From contig CAIYWF010000332.1 in the NCBI GenBank assembly GCA_903929845.1, positions 1-13,005 of the forward strand: a DNA stretch of 13,005 nt, given 5' to 3'. Numbering within the stretch: position 1 is the stretch's first letter; each line of letters opens with the position of its first letter. Source of the stretch: an uncultured Chlorobiaceae bacterium (GTDB lineage: Bacteria; Bacteroidota; Chlorobiia; Chlorobiales; Chlorobiaceae). The notes under the pieces were generated by a model, which was given only the letters and a program-made list of their open reading frames with translations, did not search any database and was not told the DNA's origin. The translations under genes and the position numbers were made by a program. Positions 1 to 7,187 of this stretch are shown here, one piece after another.

Positions 1-104
1 CAATCACCGATTACGCAAAATAATCGCACGGGATATTTCCTCAGGGTATCACAGGATGCCCTGAATCTCTTCTGTTACCTTTCCGCCTTTTTCGTCCCAT
101 AGAT
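1..104 (+). other. Left-edge stretch, possible 3' end of an upstream gene
   Basis: No gene can be assigned here. All three plus-strand frames are open from base 1 and close within the stretch: at a TAA (19-21), at a TGA (62-64) and at a TAG (100-102). The last frame gives 33 residues ending two bases before the methyltransferase ATG, which would suit an operon. The frame ending at 19-21 would place the hairpin at 41-64 about 20 bases downstream of a stop, as for a terminator. The sequence alone does not decide between them. Neighbouring bases to the left would settle it. Confidence 0.25.
41..64 (+). terminator. Stem-loop before the methyltransferase gene, possible terminator
   Basis: The arms TCAGGGTATC and GATGCCCTGA form a 10-bp stem with one G-T pair and the loop ACAG. 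The downstream tract is pyrimidine-rich but lacks a clean T run, so rho-independent termination is only possible. It could terminate an upstream gene, or simply be a structure in the leader of the next gene. Confidence 0.35.
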
Positions 105-893
105 ATGGCAAAAAGACTCCATGCTTCAAAAAATGAGTCATCACTTAATTGGTTTGAAGAGTGGTTTATCCATCAGCTCTACCTTGAGCTTTACAGCCAC
201 AGGGACAATGATGAAGCTGCGCGCTGCATTCATACTATCCTCTCCATATCTGGGCTTGATCTGAAAAAGCCTGCATCACTGTCAGTGCTCGATATTGCCT
301 GCGGAGCTGGAAGACACGCCCTTGAGCTTGCCCGACTCGGCTATATTGTCACAGGAAATGACCTTTCACCATATCTGCTTGAAGAGGCAAAAAACGCAGC
401 ATTGAAAAGCTGTTTACCGCTGAAACTATCCTGTTGCGATATGAGGGTTATAGCTGCCAACGATCTTTATGATCTTGTTGTTCAGCTTTTTACCAGTTTT
501 GGCTATTTTGACTTGAAAGAAGATGATCAACTGGTCATCAAGAATGCTTATGAACTGCTTAAAAGTGATGGCTGGTATGTGCTTGACCTTCTGAATCCTC
601 TTCATCTTGCAAACAATCTTGTTCCTTTCTCCAGACGAAGTGCAGGAGAACTTTCCGTTATTGAGGAGCGTGCGTTTAATGGCGACAGGATTATCAAAAA
701 CATGAGCATCACTTCCCCTTTCGGCGAAACAGTTACCTTCAATGAATCAGTCCGGCTTTACAATGAGGAGGAGATTCGTGCTATGCTTCAGAATGAGGGA
801 TTTACTGTAGCAAGTATTGTGGGAAACTACCTGGGTGAACCATTCACTTCAAAGGACTCACCCCGTATGATGATTTTCAGTCGTAAAAGATAA
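105..893 (+). CDS. Class I SAM-dependent methyltransferase
   Basis: A 262-residue cytosolic methyltransferase with a Rossmann-type SAM-binding core. Motif I is LDIACGAGR (residues 62-70). The acidic residue that usually binds the SAM ribose is D86 in GNDLS. A CDMR segment (111-114) fits the adenine-contact loop, and LFTSFGYF (128-135) fits the motif IV strand. The C-terminal part (about 165-262) reads as the variable substrate region, so the methyl acceptor cannot be named; small-molecule substrates are common in this superfamily. No clear Shine-Dalgarno precedes the ATG, but no better in-frame start exists upstream of motif I. The gene ends 8 bp from the convergent oxidoreductase gene and no terminator is visible between them. 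The superfamily call is firm; the reaction is unknown. Confidence 0.85.
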   Translation: MAKRLHASKNESSLNWFEEWFIHQLYLELYSHRDNDEAARCIHTILSISGLDLKKPASLSVLDIACGAGRHALELARLGYIVTGNDLSPYLLEEAKNAALKSCLPLKLSCCDMRVIAANDLYDLVVQLFTSFGYFDLKEDDQLVIKNAYELLKSDGWYVLDLLNPLHLANNLVPFSRRSAGELSVIEERAFNGDRIIKNMSITSPFGETVTFNESVRLYNEEEIRAMLQNEGFTVASIVGNYLGEPFTSKDSPRMMIFSRKR

Positions 894-901
894 GCAAAAT
901 A

Positions 902-1948
902 TCAGTTAAGCATGTTGCGCTCTCGGTACCACTCGTAGGCATTCCTTATGCTGTGTTCATGTGATTCGTACTGCATGTTCAGTTCACGGATTGCCTTGGA
1001 CGAATCAAAATAGAGAAAATGGGATGCAACTCTAAACATTGACATGTTGAAAAGTTTCGATATCCGGTTCTTGTTCTTATAGAGATCGAGTGCCGATTTC
1101 AGTATTCTTGCTGACCAGAATGGCAGAGGGAAATTAACTTTTGGTGCTCCAGTAATACGAGATATCGTGTCTGCAAGCTGCTTGTAGGAGACATTTTCAC
1201 CGCCAAGGATGTAGCGTTCCCCAGTTTTTCCTTTTTCCATGGCAGTGATTATGGTATCTGCAACAATCTCAACATCAACAACGCAGATGCCGCCAAGGGG
1301 ATAAAAGGGAAGCCTTTTATTATAGATATCCTTGATGATCCTTCCAGCATTAAAATTTATGTCGCCAGCACCAAACACAAACGCAGGGTTTACAATAACA
1401 CAGTCCAGTCCTCTCTTTATGGCTTTTGCAACTTCAATTTCTGAGAGGTGTTTCGTTCTGGCATATTCAAGGCTGATAGCATGGAAATTCCAGATAACGG
1501 ATTCGTCGACCGGTTTTTTATCGAAGGCAATTCCTACGGCAGTTATTGAACTGACGTGTACAACTCTTTTAACACCAGCGGTTATGGCTGCCTCTAAAAT
1601 ATTTCGAGTACCATCAACATTGATTTTATAGAGCAAGGCATTTTTTTTATCCCCCATATAGGTAAGTCCGGCAGAGTGATAGACCAGATCAATCCCCTGG
1701 AGGGCCGAATCAAGCGAAGCCCGATCAGTAATATCCCCATATACAAGATGAACCTTATGCAGAACATCAGAAAGAGAGGTTAAATCCGAACTTTTACGAA
1801 CAAGAATAAAGACTTCATCGTCAGTGGATGCCAGCTTTTTCACAAGACTCGAGCCAATAAAACCAGTTGCCCCTGTTACCAGGATTTTTTTATTCACCAG
1901 TATTGAACATCTATCAATTAACAATCCTTCCTTTTTTCCGCTTTCCAA
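902..1948 (-). CDS. NAD(P)-dependent epimerase/dehydratase-type oxidoreductase (extended SDR)
   Basis: Extended short-chain dehydrogenase. The nucleotide-binding glycine motif TGATGFIG (25-32) follows the first beta strand, a GDIT segment sits at 71-74, and the catalytic set is Ser133/134 in HVSS plus Tyr162 and Lys166 in YARTK. This layout matches the dihydroflavonol 4-reductase/HpnA/3-beta-HSD-like branch, whose substrates range from sugars to isoprenoid-derived compounds, so the substrate is open. The start is uncertain. The longest frame opens with TTG at 1946-1948, which puts 21 residues ahead of the Rossmann strand. A GTG at 1895-1897 (residue 18) gives the usual short N-terminus but has no good ribosome site. 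A GGAAGGA lies between the two. It is probably cotranscribed with the BMP lipoprotein gene 38 bp upstream. Confidence 0.85.
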   Translation of the reverse strand: MESGKKEGLLIDRCSILVNKKILVTGATGFIGSSLVKKLASTDDEVFILVRKSSDLTSLSDVLHKVHLVYGDITDRASLDSALQGIDLVYHSAGLTYMGDKKNALLYKINVDGTRNILEAAITAGVKRVVHVSSITAVGIAFDKKPVDESVIWNFHAISLEYARTKHLSEIEVAKAIKRGLDCVIVNPAFVFGAGDINFNAGRIIKDIYNKRLPFYPLGGICVVDVEIVADTIITAMEKGKTGERYILGGENVSYKQLADTISRITGAPKVNFPLPFWSARILKSALDLYKNKNRISKLFNMSMFRVASHFLYFDSSKAIRELNMQYESHEHSIRNAYEWYRERNMLN

Positions 1949-1986
1949 AAAGAGCTCTCAGTGGTTACTGAAAGTCCCTGCTATTC

Positions 1987-3030
1987 TCATTGTCCAATGG
2001 CGGTCTCATCAACAACAATTTTCCCTGCTACTATCTTTTTTCGGATATCCTCAAGTTGGTCATGGTTTTTAGTGCCGATCAATGATGCGTTTTTTTCATT
2101 GTACACATAGTCAGTATAGCGGTCTGCAAGACCAAAGACAGAAACTCCTCCCCCCTTGAAACTTCCATTCAGCACATTTTCCACAGTTTTCAAAACAGCC
2201 CTGTCGACAGCCTTGGTCATACTTGATAGCACAAATCCAGGCGCTTCGGACTCCTGATCCCGATCAGTGCAGATAACAAGAGCTTTACTTTCCCTGGCTG
2301 CTTCAATGACACCAAGTCCACTCGCTCCAGCAGCCTGATAGATAATATCCGCTCCCCGTCCATACTGTCCAAGCGCAAGTTCCCTGCCCTTGGCTGGATT
2401 TGCAAATGCAGAGCCAGTCATACCTATATATCCAGAAATCACTCTGATTTCTGGATTGATCGACCGAACTCCATTGATAAAGCCCATCTCAAATTTTTTG
2501 ATGACGCTTGATTCCATTCCGCCGATAAAACCAACAGCTTTTGTTTTGGTCATCATTCCAGCCAAAGCACCGGCCAGATAAGAGCCTTTCTTTTCTTCAA
2601 AAACAATTCCCTGAAGATTTGCAGGTATACTAATTTTCGGCTGGCTGATATAATCAATGCAGACAAATTTTTTATCGGGAAATTCAGCAGCAATTCTGGT
2701 AATATCTTCACTGAAAAGCAGTCCGACACCGATAACAAGCCCTACATCCGGGTCTGTTGCCATCTGAAGCAACGCGGCTTCCCGATCCGCCCCTTCTCCC
2801 TGTGGTTCAACATAGAGAAAATTGGTACCAAACTTCTTTTTTGCAATCTCCAAGCCGTTATAAGCAGAATCATTAAATGATTTATCGCCCCGGCCACCAA
2901 CGTCAAAAACCAGACCAATCTGCAATTTGTTATCCGAAGAGTGTTCTTTCACTGCTTTTTCTCTGTTTTGCGCTGCACAACCAGCAAAAATAAACACAAG
3001 AAACAGAAAAAAGGAAAGCCTGTACCTCAT
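1987..3030 (-). CDS. BMP/PnrA-family substrate-binding lipoprotein
   Basis: A 347-residue periplasmic binding protein of the basic membrane protein family (BmpA/PnrA/Med), whose characterised members bind nucleosides for ABC import. The N-terminus is a lipoprotein signal: basic MRYR, a hydrophobic stretch (5-16), then the lipobox FAGC with Cys18 as the lipidated residue. Family signatures are DVGGRGDKSFND (43-54), GFIGGM (167-172), the AAGASGLGV region (233-241) and DRDQ (256-259). Mature length is normal for the family. No permease or ATPase gene lies beside it, so it may serve a transporter encoded elsewhere or act as a sensor. The next gene in the same direction is an SDR oxidoreductase, an unusual partner. 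No clear Shine-Dalgarno is seen. A TATAGT hexamer on the minus strand (3067-3072) is a candidate -10 box. Confidence 0.9.
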   Translation of the reverse strand: MRYRLSFFLFLVFIFAGCAAQNREKAVKEHSSDNKLQIGLVFDVGGRGDKSFNDSAYNGLEIAKKKFGTNFLYVEPQGEGADREAALLQMATDPDVGLVIGVGLLFSEDITRIAAEFPDKKFVCIDYISQPKISIPANLQGIVFEEKKGSYLAGALAGMMTKTKAVGFIGGMESSVIKKFEMGFINGVRSINPEIRVISGYIGMTGSAFANPAKGRELALGQYGRGADIIYQAAGASGLGVIEAARESKALVICTDRDQESEAPGFVLSSMTKAVDRAVLKTVENVLNGSFKGGGVSVFGLADRYTDYVYNEKNASLIGTKNHDQLEDIRKKIVAGKIVVDETAIGQ

Positions 3031-3160
3031 CTATTTATGTAAAAAATAATTAGTTGAATATTATTTACTATAACAAGTAAACAGCGAATTTTTTAGATGG
3101 GAATTTAGGAAAAACTCTCTTTAAAAACGACAGCCTTTATTGACTATTTTTCAATTTGCC

Positions 3161-3246
3161 CCTTCTTGCGCTCAACATTTTTTTGCTGGTTGCAATTTGT
3201 GCAAGAAAGCTAATTCCAATCAGCAAAAAACATGAGCGCAAGAAGG
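3161..3246. repeat. 86-bp imperfect inverted repeat
   Basis: The outer arms (3161-3174 and 3233-3246) are a perfect 14-bp inverted repeat beginning CCTTCTTGCGCTCA. After a short mismatched step, the inner arms pair again for about 10 bp (T-rich tract plus GCTG at 3185-3188, against CAGC plus A-tract at 3221-3230). The central 32 bases contain a small nested hairpin, TTGCA / TGCAA (3190-3194 and 3200-3204). GCAAGAA occurs at 3201-3207 and 3238-3244 and, inverted, at 3163-3169. The repeat sits between divergent genes, so a simple gene-end terminator is unlikely. It could be a MITE/REP-like element, a regulator-binding array or a small structured RNA. Confidence 0.7.
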
Positions 3247-3267
3247 TGCAGGCGAATATAATTCATG

Positions 3268-3273
3268 TATAAT
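3268..3273 (+). promoter_or_regulatory. Candidate -10 box for the NlpC/P60 gene
   Basis: A perfect TATAAT lies 22 bases after the right arm of the inverted repeat. No good -35 hexamer is found at 16-18 bp spacing, so this may be weak or activator-dependent, or chance in A/T-rich DNA. If used, transcription would start near 3280 and give a leader of about 170 bases. Confidence 0.35.
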
Positions 3274-3319
3274 ATCTTAATAACTGTAATCTTTTCTGTA
3301 CGATACAAGCTCTTTGGTT

Positions 3320-3441
3320 CCTCCTGTTATCAGGAAGAAGAGGCCCATTTTGGTGGTGTTTGACAGGAGGTTTTTGGGAATTGAAAATTTCCAAAAATGT
3401 TTTTATATTAGGGGTATAGTCAAGACATGAAAAATACCCCT
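3320..3441 (+). promoter_or_regulatory. Structured leader with a terminator-like hairpin, possible attenuator
   Basis: Three structures line up before the NlpC/P60 start. First, CCTCCTGT (3320-3327) can pair with ACAGGAGG (3363-3370); part of its left arm can instead pair locally, TCCTG (3322-3326) with CAGGA (3331-3335). Second, an 11-bp stem (3371-3381 with 3387-3397, one G-T pair) is followed by TGTTTTTATATT, as in an intrinsic terminator. Third, AGGGGTAT (3410-3417) pairs with ATACCCCT (3434-3441) just before the start codon. A mini-ORF, MKNTPLK (3427-3450), stops one base before the ATG. This resembles an attenuator or riboswitch expression platform, but I recognise no known riboswitch class. 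Confidence 0.4.
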
Positions 3442-3451
3442 TTAAAGTGAC

Positions 3452-4096
3452 ATGCCTATGCCTCCTCAACAACCATTTTCCTCATCTGACAGTGAGAGTC
3501 ATTCGCTAAAAAAACTCATCCGTACCTATTCTATAAGTATTTGTGTTGCAGTGTCAGTGTTACAGTTTGCACTGCCAAGCATAGCGTTTTGTGATCTCCC
3601 ACCAGAAACTACGGTGCAGGCAGCTCCCATTGCTGGTTCGACGCGTCTGACAGCCTCCATGCAAAGCTTTTTTAATAATGTCAGTCAATATTTTGGAACC
3701 CGATACCGGTTTGGCGGTCAGACTCCCCGAGGATTTGACTGTTCAGGTTTTGTGCGTTTCATGTATGACAAAGTATTTAATATGCATCTTCCCCGATCTT
3801 CAAGAGAGATGTCTGCCATAGGGAATAAAGTAAGCAAGAATGACCTCCAACCCGGAGATCTTGTTTTTTTTCAGACACGGGGTAAGCGGATTAACCATGT
3901 AGGCATTTTTATCGGTAATGACACCTTTGTTCATTCCTCACTCTCCAAGGGAATTACCGAAGACCAACTCAAGCTAAACTATTTCGAAAAAAGATTTGCC
4001 GGAGCAGTACGTTTACTTGATCCGTCGACTGACAAGTTACCTCCTCTCCCATTGCAGCAGGAAGAAACCAGGAACGATATCACCGAACCATCTTGA
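3452..4096 (+). CDS. Exported NlpC/P60-family peptidoglycan endopeptidase
   Basis: A 214-residue cell-wall hydrolase. A basic segment (about 20-24) and hydrophobic stretch (about 27-46) form a signal peptide or anchor, followed by a Pro/Ala-rich linker and an NlpC/P60 papain-like domain (about 72-190). Catalytic residues are Cys97 in FDCSGF, His149 in NHVGIFIG and His161 in FVHSS. The supporting motifs RYRFGG (84-89), LPRSS (113-117) and LQPGDLVFF (132-140) are all present. Family members cleave gamma-D-Glu-mDAP or related stem-peptide bonds in the periplasm. No LysM or SH3 targeting domain is visible, and the C-terminal 20 residues are a low-complexity Pro/Gln/Glu tail. Starts at codon 1 (3452) or codon 3 (3458) are equally possible. 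The long structured leader suggests regulation after transcription starts. Confidence 0.9.
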   Translation: MPMPPQQPFSSSDSESHSLKKLIRTYSISICVAVSVLQFALPSIAFCDLPPETTVQAAPIAGSTRLTASMQSFFNNVSQYFGTRYRFGGQTPRGFDCSGFVRFMYDKVFNMHLPRSSREMSAIGNKVSKNDLQPGDLVFFQTRGKRINHVGIFIGNDTFVHSSLSKGITEDQLKLNYFEKRFAGAVRLLDPSTDKLPPLPLQQEETRNDITEPS

Positions 4097-4120
4097 TTCC
4101 TGTGCCCTCGTATGATCCTG

Positions 4121-4154
4121 GCAGCAGACCACTTTTATATAAAGAGTTTGCTGC
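4121..4154. terminator. Hairpin between convergent genes, possible bidirectional terminator
   Basis: GCAGCA (4121-4126) pairs with TGCTGC (4149-4154), and an inner stem CTTTT / AAGAG (4132-4136 with 4142-4146, one G-T pair) extends it. It lies 25 bases after the NlpC/P60 stop and 25 before the convergent kinase stop. Neither side has a strong T run, so efficiency is doubtful. Confidence 0.4.
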
Positions 4155-4179
4155 TACGGTAGTAGTATTTTCGGGAACC

Positions 4180-6249
4180 TTAACGAGTCACAAAAATATT
4201 CTGCAAAGCTGAAAGAAGAGTAGTGATAGAGAACGGCTTCTGAATAAAATTCACTCCCTGGTCAAGTAACCCCTGACCTGTAATAATGTCTGTAGTGTAA
4301 CCCGACATAAACAGGGTTCTGAGGTCAGGATAGAGCGAGAGAAGCTTTTTTGACAGATCACAGCCGTTCATCTCGGGCAAAACAACATCAGTCAATAGCA
4401 AGTGAATTTGACCCTTCTGCTTCCCGGCAATACTGATAGCTTCACCCGGGGTTGCCGCATTGAGTACCGTATATCCGTTATTTTCAAGAGTAAACTTACA
4501 AATATTCAGAATATCAGGTTCATCTTCAACAAGTAATATCGTTTCTTTGCGGTGACTGATCGGCGGCGATTGTTCACGCTCTTCCGTCCCTTCATAACCG
4601 GAATGCAGGGGTATATAAATTATAAAGCTGCTTCCCCGGTCACGCTCACTCCGGCAATCAATAAAAGAGTTGTTCTGCTTGACAATACCATAGACTGTAG
4701 AAAGCCCCATGCCTGTACCTCTTCCCACACCCTTGGTGGTAAAAAATGGCTCGAAAATATGGGGAAGATCTTTTTTATAAATACCGCTACCGTTATCGGT
4801 CACGACAAGAGTCACATAGCTGTCCGGTTTTTTGCAGGGATGGCCTGCAATGCACTCCGCTTTATCAACATGAACCACTTCTGTTTTGATGATAATTTTG
4901 CCGATTCCGCTTATTGCATCACGTGAGTTGACGCAAAGGTTTCCGAGAATAAGATCTATTTGAGAGGGATCAATCTTTATAAGAGTACGATGGCGTTCTG
5001 GTATCCATACCAGAGAAATATTCTCTCCAATCAGTCGCCTTAGAAAAGGAAGCATCCTTTCAACCATCGTGTTCAGATCCAGAACGATTGGCATCACTGC
5101 CTGTTTTTGTGAAAAAGCAAGGAGTTGGCGGGTCAGATCAGCAGACTGCTCTACGGCTTTGAGAATAATCTTCAGATTATTCAGCACCGACTCTTCAATA
5201 GAATGCATTGAAATGACCATTTCGACATTGCCAAGTATTATTCCCAGCATATTATTGAAGTCGTGCGCTATACCTCCGGCAAGCTGACCAACCAGCTCCA
5301 TTTTCTGTGCCTGCAAAAGCACTTCCTGTATTTTTTGTTCAGATTGCTCAGCACGTTTGCGAGCAACAATATCCCAGGCAAGATTAGCAAGAGCGCTCAC
5401 CATTCTCAAGTCATCCTCATCATAATCATAGGGCTTATCTCCAACACAAAAAATCGCAGCAACAGTTACACCTCGCGTTAACGGTATAAAGATTCTGCGC
5501 TGTATTTCGGAAGAGGAATCCAGCTCTTCTGGACGATTTGGAGGTATTACACCATTATAAATTGCGCCATTCTGCTCCCTTACCACATCGGCCGCCATTA
5601 TTTCTTCTGTGAACAAACGATAATGTTCTTTGCCTTCCATAGACTGCATCTTAAGTTGCATACTGGAGGACAAGACCTGCAATGAAGGTATGGTCGGATC
5701 TTCAGCAATAAAGTGGCAGGAACCAATCGAACTCTCAGTCAGGCGTTCAGCCTCATCAAGTGTAGCTTTCAGTAACTCCTCAATAGAATCTGACTCCATA
5801 TTAAGAAGGCGTAAACGAAATGCCGTAATGGCTTCGAATCGCTTACGTTCAGTAATGTCAATACCGATAGCTATAACAAAAGGGTTGCCATTAACAATTA
5901 TCCGGCGACCTGTTATCATCCGCCATTGGAACTTCGGCCCTCCGCGAAGCAAAACTCTTCCTTCAGAAGTTACTTCAATGCCAAACTTCAAAATGTTCTG
6001 CATTGACTCCAAGGCATAGGCTTTATCATCAGGATGAAAAACATCAAGTGCATTAGTATAGGGCATCTCATTTTCAGGTTTTCCTACTATCTCATCACGG
6101 TGATAGGCGTTCCACCAAACAAGTTGTCCGTTGGCATCATTAATAGAAAAGGAACCGGGAATACTTTCCACTACAGCTTTGCTAAAAGCGGATTCATACT
6201 CCCGCCTCGTTGCTTCTGTCGAGAAAGTCCCTATTGTATTATCAGTCAT
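4180..6249 (-). CDS. Hybrid sensor histidine kinase (PAS-GAF-HisKA-HATPase-REC)
   Basis: A 689-residue signalling kinase with no obvious membrane segment, so probably cytosolic. Order: PAS domain with PAC tail (about 20-138, ending in ITERKR), GAF domain (about 155-297, with IFIPLTRGVTVAAIFCVG), HisKA with phospho-accepting His329 in AGGIAHDFNN, and a HATPase_c domain with N-box Asn437/Asn441, G1 box DNGSG (485-489), F box FEPFFTTK (499-506) and G2 box GTGMGLS (511-517). A receiver domain (about 570-689) has Glu575/Asp576, phospho-acceptor Asp621, Ser649 and Lys671. All catalytic residues are intact, so autophosphorylation and transfer to its own receiver are expected. No DNA-binding output domain or partner regulator is encoded next to it. 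The PAS and GAF ligands cannot be predicted. It is divergent from the DUF218 gene. Confidence 0.95.
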   Translation of the reverse strand: MTDNTIGTFSTEATRREYESAFSKAVVESIPGSFSINDANGQLVWWNAYHRDEIVGKPENEMPYTNALDVFHPDDKAYALESMQNILKFGIEVTSEGRVLLRGGPKFQWRMITGRRIIVNGNPFVIAIGIDITERKRFEAITAFRLRLLNMESDSIEELLKATLDEAERLTESSIGSCHFIAEDPTIPSLQVLSSSMQLKMQSMEGKEHYRLFTEEIMAADVVREQNGAIYNGVIPPNRPEELDSSSEIQRRIFIPLTRGVTVAAIFCVGDKPYDYDEDDLRMVSALANLAWDIVARKRAEQSEQKIQEVLLQAQKMELVGQLAGGIAHDFNNMLGIILGNVEMVISMHSIEESVLNNLKIILKAVEQSADLTRQLLAFSQKQAVMPIVLDLNTMVERMLPFLRRLIGENISLVWIPERHRTLIKIDPSQIDLILGNLCVNSRDAISGIGKIIIKTEVVHVDKAECIAGHPCKKPDSYVTLVVTDNGSGIYKKDLPHIFEPFFTTKGVGRGTGMGLSTVYGIVKQNNSFIDCRSERDRGSSFIIYIPLHSGYEGTEEREQSPPISHRKETILLVEDEPDILNICKFTLENNGYTVLNAATPGEAISIAGKQKGQIHLLLTDVVLPEMNGCDLSKKLLSLYPDLRTLFMSGYTTDIITGQGLLDQGVNFIQKPFSITTLLSALQNIFVTR

Positions 6250-6354
6250 TTTCGTTACTATCAGAAATTCTTTGAGGCGTCCAATACAATTCCAGAGATT
6301 TCCAGTAAAACTGGATAGTTGCTGACATTGAAAATATTTGGACTTATAAAGTTA

Positions 6355-6383
6355 TTGAACTTGAATGTAACGAAAAGAATACT
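6355..6383 (+). promoter_or_regulatory. Candidate sigma70-type promoter for the DUF218 gene
   Basis: TTGAAC (6355-6360), 17 bp, then AATACT (6378-6383). The -35 matches the consensus well; the -10 matches four of six. Transcription would begin near 6390, which would exclude the upstream in-frame ATG at 6319 and support the start at 6418. Confidence 0.35.
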
Positions 6384-6417
6384 TGTAATACAGGATCAAA
6401 CTTCCCCAGTCAGCTCT

Positions 6418-7008
6418 ATGAAACTCTTTTTTAATCGGGTATTGATTTTGCTTTTCTCGGTAGGCGCATTAGCAGCGCTCTTTTTTCTAAGCCTTGGTGT
6501 CCTGGTTTCACAATATTCAGGTATTCCCGAAAAAACTGATGTCATCATTGTATTAGGAGGTGATAATGGGCTTCGAATACATAAAGGTGCGGAACTCTAC
6601 CATGCCGGGTATGCCTCCCATATTATTCTGACAGGTATTGATGAGCGGTTTTACCATCCAAATCACCCCAACTGGCGTGAACGTCGAATGATGGAACTCG
6701 GTGTACCGAAAAATACCATTAAGGTCGATGCTCAATCAAAAACGACTTGGGAGGAAGCCTTGAATACATCAAACACAATGGAAAAAAAAGGATGGAAAAG
6801 TGCACTTATCGTCAGCGACCCACCGCACCTGCTCCGCCTTCATCAGACTTGGAGCAGGGCATTTGAAGGTTCATCTAAAAAATTCATTCTGATTCCGACA
6901 AGTCCTGCATGGTGGAACAGCATTCTTTGGTGGCAAAACAGGAAAAGTTATCAGTTTGTCATCAGCGAAATCAAAAAAAACCTTTTTTACGCTGCGGTAC
7001 ATTATTGA
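6418..7008 (+). CDS. DUF218 (YdcF/SanA/ElyC-like) membrane-anchored protein
   Basis: A 196-residue protein with one N-terminal membrane helix (about 8-31) and a DUF218 domain. Domain signatures are DVIIVLGGD (41-49), Arg53, the amphipathic KGAELYHAGYASHIILTG region (56-73), WEEALNT (111-117) and SDPPHLLR (123-130). Characterised relatives (SanA, ElyC) act at the cell envelope in E. coli and influence permeability, lipid carrier use or peptidoglycan synthesis; the biochemical activity of the family remains unclear. The frame is open back to an ATG at 6319. I chose the ATG at 6418 because it directly precedes the membrane helix, gives a typical length and lies downstream of the candidate promoter. 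No clear Shine-Dalgarno is seen. It diverges from the hybrid kinase gene. Confidence 0.85.
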   Translation: MKLFFNRVLILLFSVGALAALFFLSLGVLVSQYSGIPEKTDVIIVLGGDNGLRIHKGAELYHAGYASHIILTGIDERFYHPNHPNWRERRMMELGVPKNTIKVDAQSKTTWEEALNTSNTMEKKGWKSALIVSDPPHLLRLHQTWSRAFEGSSKKFILIPTSPAWWNSILWWQNRKSYQFVISEIKKNLFYAAVHY

Positions 7009-7125
7009 CTGTCAGGTTCCACTTTAAGGAACTCTATCAGCTTTCGAGGAAAAACCGGGATAATCGACACAGGAGAATGCTGATATTTGAGTGCAAGAAT
7101 TAATAATATAAATCAATAAAAAAAT

Positions 7126-7171
7126 GGTAATCTGTTTTTACAAATTTCGATAATTGTAAATTTTGTTTACC
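7126..7171. promoter_or_regulatory. 46-bp dyad, candidate HigA operator
   Basis: A two-fold symmetric sequence centred between 7148 and 7149. The outer half-sites are GGTAA (7126-7130) and TTACC (7167-7171). The inner half-sites, TTTACAA (7137-7143) and TTGTAAA (7154-7160), are perfect. The centre is TCGA. It ends just before the ribosome site of the HigA-like gene, and a GATAAT resembling a -10 box (7149-7154) lies at its centre, so a bound repressor would block transcription. HigA antitoxins are known to bind palindromes in their own promoters. Confidence 0.55.
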
Positions 7172-7187
7172 ACGAGGAAACTCACTC

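Larger units (their letters stand above)
3031..3451. other. Divergent intergenic region, 421 bp, structured
   Basis: No convincing gene lies here. The part nearest the BMP gene (3031-3160) is A/T-rich and contains a small dyad, TTTACT / AGTAAA (3064-3069 and 3076-3081), overlapping a possible minus-strand -10 box. The middle holds an 86-bp inverted repeat (3161-3246). The part nearest the NlpC/P60 gene has a TATAAT box, several hairpins, one followed by a T run, and a seven-codon mini-ORF. A minus-strand frame of 69 codons crosses the hairpins but has no family resemblance and probably does not encode a protein. Confidence 0.6.

Noticed and set aside
3263..3472. Minus-strand frame of 69 codons over the NlpC/P60 leader
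   Set aside because: It overlaps the hairpins and the start of the NlpC/P60 gene, has no recognisable motif and no ribosome site; the hairpins explain the sequence better.
6319..6417. N-terminal extension of the DUF218 protein from an upstream ATG
   Set aside because: It would add 33 residues ahead of the membrane helix and overlap a plausible promoter; the ATG at 6418 fits the family better.
7016..7032. GTTCC / GGAAC hairpin after the DUF218 gene as a terminator
   Set aside because: Only a 5-bp stem with a 7-base loop and no T run follows; too weak to call.
6909..7103. Possible HigB toxin or remnant upstream of the HigA-like gene
   Set aside because: The frame mostly overlaps the end of the DUF218 gene, and its tail lacks the HigB/RelE pattern; no other frame at 7009-7187 resembles HigB.
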